From assembly GCA_034436335.1 (NCBI GenBank), contig DAOTVO010000021.1, positions 1 to 64,000 of the forward strand: a DNA stretch of 64,000 bases. The letters are read 5' to 3'. Each line of letters begins with the position of its first letter. The stretch's first letter is position 1. The DNA is from UBA877 sp034436335. GTDB lineage: Bacteria; Chloroflexota; Anaerolineae; Anaerolineales; Villigracilaceae. Shown in pieces: positions 56,950-64,000 of the stretch. Both the position numbers and the translations under genes were made by a program. A model generated the notes under the pieces. The model searched no databases. It was not told the origin of the DNA and saw only the letters and a program-made list of their open reading frames with translations.

Positions 56950-58701
56950 ATGCCTGTCTCTGTTGTCGACACCGATTCCCTGCTGGCCGTGGATGTGGGT
57001 ACCATCACCACCCGCGCCGTGCTTTTCGACGTGGTGGATGGTCACTACCGCTTCGTCGCCAGCGGCCAGGGGCCTACCACTGCCGCCGCCCCATTCAAGG
57101 ATGTCAGCGAGGGGGTACGAACCGCCATCGAGAACCTCGAAGCCGTCACCGGCCGTAAATTCCTCGGCATGGACCAGCGCTTGATTATGCCCTACCAGGA
57201 TGGCAGCGGCGTGGACCTGTTTGCGGCGTCTCTCTCGGCCGGCCCGGCCATCAAAACGGTTCTGGTTGGCCTGCTTGGAGACGTGAGCGTGGAAAGCCTC
57301 CAGCGTTTGGCCCGCACGACCTACACACGGGTTGTGGAAACACTTTCCATACAAGACCGCCGCCGGCCCCACGAACAGATTGACACCATCCTGCACCTTC
57401 AGCCTGATTTATTTCTGATCGCCGGAGGTACCGACAACGGCGCGACTCGCTCCGTCCAGCGTCTGGTGGAGATTGTCAAACTGATTTGCTACCTTCTTCC
57501 CGAAGAAAAACGCCCGGCAGTTTTGTATGCGGGCAATCAAAAAATGGCCGACTGGGTGCGGAATGCTTTGCAGCCTTTGACATCTTTCCTGCAGGTCAGC
57601 CCGAACTTGCGGCCTGTGCTCGATGTGGAAGATCTTCAGCCCGCCCAGCGCGCCCTGACCGAAGTATATACGCAGATTCGCGCCGCGCAAATGCTGGGCG
57701 TCAACGAATTGAACGGCTGGAGCGCGGGAACCCTGCTTCCAACCGCCTCTGCAATGGGGCGCATGATTCGTTTCCTGAGCCAGGATTCGGCCAAGGGTAT
57801 CCTGGGGGTGGATATTGGCGCAAGCCACACGACGGTAGCGGCAGGTTTCAAAGGCGAACTGACCCTGGGCGTTTATTCCCAACTCGGTTTGGGAGAGCCA
57901 TTGCCCTCTTTATTGCGGTATAGCAGCGTGGAGGAAATCATTCGCTGGCTGCCATTCAATATTTCGGCAGAAACCGTACAAGAATATTTGCACCAGAAGT
58001 CGCTTTATCCGGCCAGCATTCCGGCTACAGCGGAAGAAATGGCTATTGAACAGGCTGCGGCGCGCCAGGCGCTTCATTTGGCTTTCAAAAGCCTTGCCAA
58101 AAATTTCCCTGCAGATGCGAATCGCCCTGCGCCGGGCCTGACCCCTTATTTTGAACCCATCGTAGCAGGCGGGAGCGTCATTGCCCGCGCGCCCTCTGCC
58201 GGGCAAAGCCTCCTGCTCCTGCTGGATGCCATACAGCCGGTAGGAATTACGACGGTCATTGTGGACCAGCATGGGATTCTTCCGGCAATGGGCGCTGCGG
58301 CCGCCCGCATTCCGATTTTGCCTATCCATGTTCTCGAATCGATGGCTTTTCGCTATCTGGCCACTGTGGTCAGCCCGCTCAGCAACGCCCGCTTGGGCGC
58401 GCCGATCCTGCGCGCCCGTCTAGTGTATCAGAACGGAAATGAGATACGACACGAAATAAAACAGGGTGTGCTCGATGTACTTCCTCTTGCTCCGGGCCAG
58501 ATTGGGCGTCTCTACATTCACCCAAGCCACAATACGGATATCGGCCTCGGCCCTGGCCGTACCCGCAATGACGGCTTTCCGGTTTCGGGGACCGTATTGG
58601 GGGTGGTGATTGATGCCCGCGGCCGGCCTCTGCGCTTCCCGGCTGATCCTGTCCGGCGGCTTGAAATCATCAAAAAATGGCTGTGGACTTTGGGAGGCTG
58701 A
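56950..58701 (+). CDS. MutL/GlmL-like ATPase of the ASKHA fold, without mutase partners
   Basis: A 583-residue cytosolic protein of the family named for glutamate mutase L, related to reactivating chaperones. Two phosphate-binding motifs of the actin/Hsp70 fold are visible, AVDVGTITTRAVLFD at residues 12-26 and GVDIGASHTTVAAGF near 284. An adenosine-type motif lies further on (EPIVAGGSVIARAP). LFLIAGGTDNGATRSVQRL is characteristic. GlmE/GlmS are absent from the window, and the gene lies inside an operon of membrane proteins. A role as an energy-coupling or assembly ATPase of that complex is therefore more likely than B12-mutase reactivation. It begins six bases after the previous gene. Confidence 0.82.
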   Translation: MPVSVVDTDSLLAVDVGTITTRAVLFDVVDGHYRFVASGQGPTTAAAPFKDVSEGVRTAIENLEAVTGRKFLGMDQRLIMPYQDGSGVDLFAASLSAGPAIKTVLVGLLGDVSVESLQRLARTTYTRVVETLSIQDRRRPHEQIDTILHLQPDLFLIAGGTDNGATRSVQRLVEIVKLICYLLPEEKRPAVLYAGNQKMADWVRNALQPLTSFLQVSPNLRPVLDVEDLQPAQRALTEVYTQIRAAQMLGVNELNGWSAGTLLPTASAMGRMIRFLSQDSAKGILGVDIGASHTTVAAGFKGELTLGVYSQLGLGEPLPSLLRYSSVEEIIRWLPFNISAETVQEYLHQKSLYPASIPATAEEMAIEQAAARQALHLAFKSLAKNFPADANRPAPGLTPYFEPIVAGGSVIARAPSAGQSLLLLLDAIQPVGITTVIVDQHGILPAMGAAAARIPILPIHVLESMAFRYLATVVSPLSNARLGAPILRARLVYQNGNEIRHEIKQGVLDVLPLAPGQIGRLYIHPSHNTDIGLGPGRTRNDGFPVSGTVLGVVIDARGRPLRFPADPVRRLEIIKKWLWTLGG

Positions 58702-58706
58702 CTGTC

Positions 58707-59762
58707 ATGCTTGCCCCCGTCTTTCATATTCTGCCCCTTACCACCGTCCGCCAGGAATGTTTGCTCCCTGTGAACGGACGGGTGACTGCCCGCCTAGACC
58801 AGAAAGTCTCGGCGCTCGATGTGGTGGCCGAGGCTTCCTATGGCAAGAAGCATTTGCTCCTCGATGTCGCACAGGTGCTGGGAGTCCGCCCGGATGCCGC
58901 CCAGAAGATGATTCAGGTCAAGGCAGGTGATGCGCTGAGCGCTAATGAGATGATTGCCCAACGACCCGGCTTGATGATACGGACGGTTCGAGCGCCACAG
59001 GATAGCCGCGTGGTGCTGACCGGCGGCGGAAAAATCCTGCTCGAAGTTGGCGACCCCACCTATGAACTTCGTGCCGGCATTCCCGGCACGGTGGGCCGTA
59101 TCATCCCCGACCGAGGGGTGGAAATTGTCTTTTCTGGGGCGCTGGTGCAGGGACTGTGGGGCAACGGCCGCGTGGATTTGGGAATGATGCTCCCCGTGCT
59201 AAACAGCCCTGACGAAGCATTGACTGTTAACCAAATTGACGTTGGCTTGCGCGGTTCTATTGTGCTTGGCGGGCATTGCAGCGACCCCCGTGTCTTTCAA
59301 GTGGCTGCTGAACTTCCCGTGCGCGGCATGATTCTGAGCAGTATGCCGCCTTCTTTGATCCCCCAGGCGCTGCAAGCGCCTTACCCGATTATCCTGCTCG
59401 ACGGTTTTGGAAAGAGAGCACTCAATAGCGCCGCGTATCGGCTGTTGACCACAAATGCCAAGCGCGAAGTCACCGTCAACGCCGAAGGTTACGACATTTC
59501 GCGCGGCATCCGTCCGGCAGTCTATATTCCCTTACCGGTGGCCGAAGAGCCCTCGCCGCCGCGCCCGATAGAGACCCTCGCCCCCGGCCAGCAGGTCCGG
59601 CTGACGCGCGCTCCGCATGCTGGCGCAATTGCTTCCATTGTGAACCCGCAAACCGCTCTGACCACGTTGCCAAGCGGTTTGCGCGTGCCTGCCGTGGAAG
59701 TGCGTCTTGAGTCAGGTGAACAAATCCGCGTCCCGTTTGTCAATTTGGAAGTCATTGGATGA
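58707..59762 (+). CDS. Soluble protein of unknown function with beta-barrel-like domains
   Basis: A 351-residue protein. The start at 58707 (MLAPVFHILPL) follows GGGAGG; a start ten codons upstream overlaps the ATPase. Residues 20-45 (LPVNGRVTARLDQKVSALDVV) and 130-160 (AGIPGTVGRIIPDRGVEIVFSG) look like barrel-sandwich hybrid domains. The middle (MILSSMPPSLIPQALQA, then YPIILLDGFG) may be a Rossmann-like module. The C-terminus (LAPGQQVRLTRAPHAGAIASI, EQIRVPFVNLEVIG) resembles a KOW-type small barrel. I do not recognise a family. It is the last coupled gene of the operon. Confidence 0.68.
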   Translation: MLAPVFHILPLTTVRQECLLPVNGRVTARLDQKVSALDVVAEASYGKKHLLLDVAQVLGVRPDAAQKMIQVKAGDALSANEMIAQRPGLMIRTVRAPQDSRVVLTGGGKILLEVGDPTYELRAGIPGTVGRIIPDRGVEIVFSGALVQGLWGNGRVDLGMMLPVLNSPDEALTVNQIDVGLRGSIVLGGHCSDPRVFQVAAELPVRGMILSSMPPSLIPQALQAPYPIILLDGFGKRALNSAAYRLLTTNAKREVTVNAEGYDISRGIRPAVYIPLPVAEEPSPPRPIETLAPGQQVRLTRAPHAGAIASIVNPQTALTTLPSGLRVPAVEVRLESGEQIRVPFVNLEVIG

Positions 59763-59801
59763 TATAATTCCATAGCGCTTGACACCACAGAGGAGGCAGC
59801 A

Positions 59802-60395
59802 ATGTTGGATGAAACAGATACCCTTGGTCTTGAGCCGTCAGAAGAACAGCCCCCGGAAGAAAAGGGCAACCGCACCTTCCTGATTGTGGGCGGTATTTTT
59901 GCAGGCTTGATTTTCCTCACCCTGGCTTGTATGGCAGGTTATTTTCTGCTGATTCGAGGGCCGCAGGCGAATCGAATTGCGACGCAGTCGGCGCAGCAGA
60001 CGGCTGTTCAGGCGGGTAGTGAAACGCAGGTGGCTGCACAAACCCTGACCTTAGAAGCCGCCCTGCGGACCTCAACTCTTCCGCCGACGCCGATGCCAAC
60101 TAACACACCTCGTCCCACGCTGGCGGTCACGGCTACTTCGGTCATCAACCTTGCTACACCCGCCGAAACGACAACCAGCGACCCGGCCACGATGATTGCC
60201 ATGCAAACGCAATTGGCCGGTCAGATGACCCAAACTTCTGCCGCCCAGTACACGCGCGCAGTGGGCGGCGAAGGGCCGCTCCCCACCACCGGCTTTGCCG
60301 ACGAAGTGGGCCTGCCTCTTCTGGTCTTGCTTACCTTTGCCTTGCTGGCCGTCATCTTCATCGCCCGCCGCATGCGCAAAGCCCCCTCGCACTGA
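59802..60395 (+). CDS. Two-helix membrane protein with an LPxTG-like C-terminal signal
   Basis: A 197-residue protein: acidic N-terminus, a membrane helix at 25-48 (FLIVGGIFAGLIFLTLACMAG), a Thr/Pro/Ala-rich stretch (about 60-150) typical of exposed linkers, then LPTTGFADEVG followed by a second helix and a basic tail (FIARRMRKAPSH). The LPTTG, helix, Arg/Lys order is the form of a sortase signal, although no sortase is in the window. GGAGG precedes the ATG. It has its own possible -10 box (TATAAT at 59763-59768) after the seven-gene operon and ends in a strong terminator. Confidence 0.68.
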   Translation: MLDETDTLGLEPSEEQPPEEKGNRTFLIVGGIFAGLIFLTLACMAGYFLLIRGPQANRIATQSAQQTAVQAGSETQVAAQTLTLEAALRTSTLPPTPMPTNTPRPTLAVTATSVINLATPAETTTSDPATMIAMQTQLAGQMTQTSAAQYTRAVGGEGPLPTTGFADEVGLPLLVLLTFALLAVIFIARRMRKAPSH

Positions 60396-60418
60396 GCTTG
60401 AAATCTCTCAAAAACGAA

Positions 60419-60447
60419 ACTGGCAGCCGCTTGACTGCCAGTTTTTT
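60419..60447 (+). terminator. Rho-independent terminator after the LPxTG-like gene
   Basis: ACTGGCAG at 60419-60426 pairs with CTGCCAGT at 60435-60442, followed by five further T. It marks the end of the rightward transcription unit. Confidence 0.85.
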
Positions 60448-60467
60448 ATCGCCGCGCTTGCGGCCGG

Positions 60468-60557
<90 letters not shown>

Positions 60558-60661
60558 AGGCGCAGCGATTTTACCATACATTGGGCGGGCCAGATTGAGC
60601 GCCTCTCGCTCTGTTCAGAAGGCCGCGCAGACTCTTGCGTTTCCTTATCCGATAAACTTGG

Positions 60662-60667
60662 TATAAT
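60662..60667 (+). promoter_or_regulatory. -10 box just upstream of miaB
   Basis: TATAAT at 60662-60667, nine bases before the ATG at 60677, with no ribosome site between. It suggests a leaderless or nearly leaderless miaB message. Confidence 0.6.
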
Positions 60668-60676
60668 TTGCGGACT

Positions 60677-62020
60677 ATGACCAGGAAGTATCATGTTTGG
60701 ACCGAAGGCTGCCAGATGAACGTGGCCGACTCGCAGCGGGTTGGCTCGGCGCTGGAACGCCTCGGCTACCAGTTTACCAACCGCGCCGAAGAGGCCGATG
60801 TAATCGTTCTGAATACCTGCGTGGTGCGTCAGTCGGCAGAAGACAAAGCCTACGGGCGGCTCAATTCACTTAAGCCGCTCAAGGCCAGCCGTCCCGATTT
60901 GGTCATCAACCTGATGGGATGTCTGGTGGGGGTGCGGGACAATACCCAACTGCGTCAGAACTTCCCCTTTGTAGACGTTTTCTCCCCGCCGTCTGACCCC
61001 GGACCGTTGGTGGCATTTCTGACCCAGAGCGAGGCGCGGGCGCACGAAACCGCCCGGACCTCGGACCTGTTTGCCGCGCTGGATGGCGACTTGCTCCTCC
61101 CGGCGCACGAACGCGGCAAACTCGTCTCGGCGCACGTGCCGGTGGTTTTGGGCTGTTCCCATGCCTGTACGTTCTGCATCATCCCTTCGCGTCGCGGCGG
61201 TGAACGCTCGCGCCGCGTGGGCGAAATTGTTGCCGAAGTCCGTTCGCTCGTAGCCCAGGGCGTGAAGGAAGTGACCCTCCTCGGCCAGATTGTGGACCGT
61301 TACGGCAAAGATATCCCCGATGGCCCTGACCTGCCCGAACTGTTGCGTGTGCTGAACCAAGTCGAAGGTCTGGAGCGCATCCGCTTCCTGACCTCCCATC
61401 CCAACTACTTCACTGAAGAATTGATGGATGCCGTTGCTTCCCTGCCAAAGGTCATGCCGCACATCGAGATTCCCGCCCAGGCAGGCGATGACGAAGTGCT
61501 TCGGCGTATGCGCCGCGGCTATACCCGGGCCGATTACTGCCGCACGGTGGAAAAAATCCGCCAGCGCATTCCCGGTTGTTCGATTGCTACCGACATCATC
61601 GTCGGCTTCCCCGGCGAAACAGAAGCCCAGTTTATGGAGACCTACCACCTGCTGGAAGACCTGCGGCTGGACTCGGCTCATCTGGCGCGTTACTCGCCGC
61701 GCCCCGGCACGGTCTCGGCGCGCAATTACCCCGACGATGTTCCAGAAGAAGAGAAAATGCGCCGCTTCCGCCTTCTGGAAGAGTTGCAGGAACGTATCGT
61801 GGGTGAAATCAACGCCTCACTCCTGGGGCGCAAGGTGGAAGTGCTTTTTGAGGAAAAGGTGAAAGGACGCTGGCGCGGCCGGACGCCGACCAATAAACTG
61901 GTTTTTGTGGAGGCCGAAGAAGACTTGCGCGGCAAGGTGCTGCCCGTCACCATCACCTGGACAGGCCCCTGGTCTATGCAGGCCAGGCTGGCAAACGACG
62001 TCAGAGTTAATGCTTCTTGA
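60677..62020 (+). CDS. miaB: tRNA-2-methylthio-N6-dimethylallyladenosine synthase
   Basis: Radical SAM methylthiotransferase acting on A37 of tRNAs. 447 residues. The N-terminal UPF0004 domain has cysteines in TEGCQMNVADSQ, VLNTCVVRQSAED and NLMGCLVGV for the auxiliary cluster. The radical SAM motif is CSHACTFCIIPSRRGGERSR near residue 159. The C-terminal TRAM domain (LLGRKVEVLFEEKVKGRWRG) is present. The ATG at 60677 (MTRKYHVWTEG) is chosen; a TTG three codons upstream overlaps the -10 box. Confidence 0.95.
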   Translation: MTRKYHVWTEGCQMNVADSQRVGSALERLGYQFTNRAEEADVIVLNTCVVRQSAEDKAYGRLNSLKPLKASRPDLVINLMGCLVGVRDNTQLRQNFPFVDVFSPPSDPGPLVAFLTQSEARAHETARTSDLFAALDGDLLLPAHERGKLVSAHVPVVLGCSHACTFCIIPSRRGGERSRRVGEIVAEVRSLVAQGVKEVTLLGQIVDRYGKDIPDGPDLPELLRVLNQVEGLERIRFLTSHPNYFTEELMDAVASLPKVMPHIEIPAQAGDDEVLRRMRRGYTRADYCRTVEKIRQRIPGCSIATDIIVGFPGETEAQFMETYHLLEDLRLDSAHLARYSPRPGTVSARNYPDDVPEEEKMRRFRLLEELQERIVGEINASLLGRKVEVLFEEKVKGRWRGRTPTNKLVFVEAEEDLRGKVLPVTITWTGPWSMQARLANDVRVNAS

Positions 62021-62173
62021 AAGATCAGTTCAATATCCACCCGGCAGCAGGCTGGAGCAAAACAATGCCCGGCCTGTTGCTTTTTTGTTCTTCAGAGGCC
62101 ATCTCGTGCAAGAATTCACACAACATGCTAAAATCAGAAGCGTTATCTCTGCCTGCCTTTTCAAGGAGCAAAA

Positions 62174-63052
62174 ATGACCGCCCAATTGATTGACGGAAAA
62201 GCCATTGCCCAGCAGGTGCGCGAAAGTGTGGCCGCGGAAGTGGCCAAACGCGTCGCGGCCGGCAAACAGCCGCCCGGTCTGGCTACCGTGCTGGTCGGCG
62301 ACCGGGTCGATTCGGCCACCTATGTCGCCTCCAAACAGAAGGCCTGCCAGGAACTCGGCATGGTCTCGTTCCATCATCATCTGCCTGCCGATGCTACCCA
62401 GGAGCAGGTGGAAGAATTGGTCAGGAAACTAAATGCCGACCCGCAGGTCAACGGCATTCTGGTGCAATTGCCGCTGCCGGCTCACTTGAACGAGGAGCGC
62501 GTCCTTTCTCTTATCAACATCGAAAAGGATGTGGACGGTTTCTCCCCGCTCAACATCGGACGGCTGGCCCAAAAAGGGCGTGAGCCGCTTTTCGTCCCCT
62601 GCACGCCTTACGGGTGCCTCTACCTGCTCGAGCAGGCAGGGGTTCCAATTGAGGGCGCCAATGCCGTTGTGCTGGGACGCTCGAACATTGTCGGCATGCC
62701 CGCCGCTTTGCTGCTCATCGGCAAGAATGCTACCGTCACCGTTTGCCACTCGCGAACGCGTGACCTGCCCTCCGTGGTGCGCCAGGCCGACATTCTCATC
62801 GCGGCCATTGGCAAGGCCGAATTCGTGCGCGGCGATTGGATTAAGCCCGGCGCGGCCGTGATTGACGTAGGCATCAACTCCAAACCCGACCCGACCAAGA
62901 AGAGCGGTTATCGCCTGGTGGGTGACGTAAACTTCGAGGAAGCGAAGGAAGTGGCCGGTTTTATCACGCCGGTTCCCGGTGGGGTGGGGCCGATGACGAT
63001 TGCTATGCTCATGAAAAATACCCTGCGAGCGGCAGAAATTCAGGATGTTTGA
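62174..63052 (+). CDS. folD: Bifunctional methylenetetrahydrofolate dehydrogenase/cyclohydrolase
   Basis: Interconverts 5,10-methylene- and 10-formyl-tetrahydrofolate with NADP. 292 residues. The catalytic Tyr/Lys motif is YVASKQKACQELG, the substrate loop is GILVQLPLPAHLNEERV, and DKDVDGFSP appears as KDVDGFSPLNIGRL. The Rossmann segment is VVLGRSNIVGMPAALLL, and the C-terminal segment FITPVPGGVGPMTIAMLMKN is diagnostic. AAGGAG precedes the ATG. It stands alone. Confidence 0.97.
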   Translation: MTAQLIDGKAIAQQVRESVAAEVAKRVAAGKQPPGLATVLVGDRVDSATYVASKQKACQELGMVSFHHHLPADATQEQVEELVRKLNADPQVNGILVQLPLPAHLNEERVLSLINIEKDVDGFSPLNIGRLAQKGREPLFVPCTPYGCLYLLEQAGVPIEGANAVVLGRSNIVGMPAALLLIGKNATVTVCHSRTRDLPSVVRQADILIAAIGKAEFVRGDWIKPGAAVIDVGINSKPDPTKKSGYRLVGDVNFEEAKEVAGFITPVPGGVGPMTIAMLMKNTLRAAEIQDV

Positions 63053-63175
63053 GGCCACACATTGCGGTTAGAGGCGCCGCGGCTTGTTGCTCTTTTTTGG
63101 CAATAAAGTCGGCGAACTTTTCTGAAGAATCCCCTTCTTCACTCCACAAGGGAGAAAACCTATTCCCGGTGCAAC

Positions 63176-63211
63176 AAAAAGCCCCGTCGAGGTCTTTTGG
63201 CGGGACTTTTT
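63176..63211. terminator. Bidirectional terminator between folD and ABC remnant
   Basis: AAAAAG-C-CCCG (63176-63186) pairs with CGGG-A-CTTTTT (63201-63211), with A and T tracts on the outside. It fits the convergent folD (plus) and ABC remnant (minus). Confidence 0.7.
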
Positions 63212-63229
63212 GATTTGGCGGAAGATGAA

Positions 63230-63436
63230 TCATTCATACCTGAAGCGCCAAATGCCGATAACGAAGAACACCGCCGCGAAGCCGAGCAGGACACCTGCTT
63301 CGGGCAGGATGCCGGCCACGCCCTGGCCGCGCAGGCTGAAGATTTCGCCTTCCTGAATATCGAATGAAATGCCTTTCACGGCGGCGAAATCGCCATAATG
63401 CTTGACAAGTTGTTTGACTTCGAGAATGGGGGGCAT
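63230..63436 (-). pseudogene. ABC-2 transporter remnant: ATPase start fused to permease end by deletion
   Basis: The frame begins with an ABC ATPase N-terminus (MPPILEVKQLVKHYGDFAAV through QEGEIF, residues 1-33). At the point where the Walker A motif should follow, it switches to the last part of an ABC-2 permease: LRGQGVAGILPEAGVLLGF plus a membrane helix and the basic end WRFRYE. Walker A, signature, Walker B and nearly all permease helices are missing, so about 500 or more codons were lost in frame. The 68-residue product still has a ribosome-site-like GAGAG and an intact frame but cannot be a transporter. Confidence 0.75.
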
Positions 63437-63562
63437 AAGAACTCTCTTGTGACAGGAGATATCCAATATAACGCAGCAGAAATGCACGAGTTACATTTTG
63501 CCGGTTAACGTTGCCTCATGCTTCGGAGGCTGAAGGCGGATAAACGGAGGAGGAAAATTGCA

Positions 63563-64000
63563 TCAGCCGACCAGCCGGGCCAGGCGGCCGGCGATATTTT
63601 CGACTATCGCGTCCGGCACGCCATCCACAGCCTCAGACTGCAGGCGCAAGTCCACCGGGTCGTTGACGTAATCCACGACGACGAAGCGGCCGTCCCCTGT
63701 CAGGGCGATTTCGGTGGAGAAGAGATGCAGTTTGCAGAGCTGGGCGATGCGGCGCGCGACCTCGCGCAGGCCGCGCAGGCCGAAGCGGGCCATCTCCTCT
63801 GCGGTCAGGCGGGTGTAGACGTGCGTCGCCTGGTCCCACCAGCAGGGGTACAGCGCCCCGTCGCAGACCAGAACGCGGAACCAGGCTGGACGTGAATCGA
63901 GCAGGCAGGGGGTGATATGCGCCTGCAGGAGGTATTTTTCTTCGGGAAACTGCCAGCGGGCGGAGGACGCCTGTTCGAGTGAATTGGCCTCCAGCACCAC
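63563..64000 (-). CDS. ATP-grasp-like protein, partial (5' end beyond the window)
   Basis: 145 visible residues from the C-terminal half. The strand LLQAHITPCLL is followed by RPAWFRVLVCDGALYPCWW, then a helix, and KLHLFSTEIALTGDGRFVVVDYVNDPVDLR split by a turn. The Glu in STEIAL and the Asp-x-x-Asn-Asp pattern in VVDYVNDP match the metal-binding residues of ATP-grasp ligases. It ends with a helix (VENIAGRLARLVG). The substrate cannot be inferred from this part. Confidence 0.7.
   Translation of the reverse strand: MVLEANSLEQASSARWQFPEEKYLLQAHITPCLLDSRPAWFRVLVCDGALYPCWWDQATHVYTRLTAEEMARFGLRGLREVARRIAQLCKLHLFSTEIALTGDGRFVVVDYVNDPVDLRLQSEAVDGVPDAIVENIAGRLARLVG

Noticed and set aside
63009..63233. 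74-codon frame on the minus strand across the folD 3' end
   Set aside because: Overlaps a strong gene and a terminator hairpin; no start signal.

Overview
The window is GC-rich (roughly 60% by eye) and densely packed. Gene content points to a Chloroflexota bacterium, most likely class Anaerolineae. The pointers are a MalT/BTAD-type giant regulator, a GT87-type membrane glycosyltransferase, a MutL-like ATPase in a membrane-protein operon, a DUF5317/HD-GYP cluster, several apparently leaderless genes, and Gram-positive-style Pho boxes. This placement is inference from gene families; there is no rRNA in the window.

Layout. 1-1207 is a complete IS630-type insertion sequence lying exactly at the window edge. 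1.4-5.7 kb carries housekeeping genes (panC, ssb, an M3 oligopeptidase, ychF). 5.8-6.2 kb has tRNA-Leu, a candidate yybP-ykoY (manganese) riboswitch with its terminator and a 37-residue membrane protein. glgC and a P2A-type cation ATPase follow. 10.6-14.5 kb has a DUF2202 lipoprotein, a membrane 4Fe-4S protein with a partner, an SGNH-like lipoprotein and a CitE-like lyase.

14.6-27.7 kb is a large phosphate island. It holds pstSCAB-phoU, phoB-phoR, a second pstSCAB, a third divergent pstB and an MgtC-like protein. Three putative Pho boxes (TTAACA-like repeats at 11-bp period) lie within it; one precedes a 98-residue protein of unknown function. 27.8-36.3 kb has lipA, an NfeD/ClpP-class protease, a NERD-domain membrane protein, a penicillin-binding protein homologue whose catalytic motifs are all degenerate, and a two-domain oxidoreductase.

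36.6-42.7 kb is a signalling cluster: the BTAD regulator, a 51-residue membrane peptide, a DUF5317-like protein, a small helical protein and a PAS-GAF-HD-GYP phosphodiesterase. 42.8-52.0 kb is mixed: tRNA-Lys, DDAH, AMP nucleosidase, Elp3, MutM, GT87, bacterioferritin, Prs and an acetyltransferase.

52.2-59.8 kb is a tightly coupled seven-gene operon of unknown function: four membrane proteins (one a zinc-ribbon protein with 13 tryptophan motifs), a MutL/actin-like ATPase without glutamate mutase genes, and two soluble proteins. A separate gene with an LPxTG-like tail follows. This is the best candidate for an undescribed system. tRNA-Ser, miaB, folD, a deletion-fused ABC transporter remnant and a partial ATP-grasp gene close the window.
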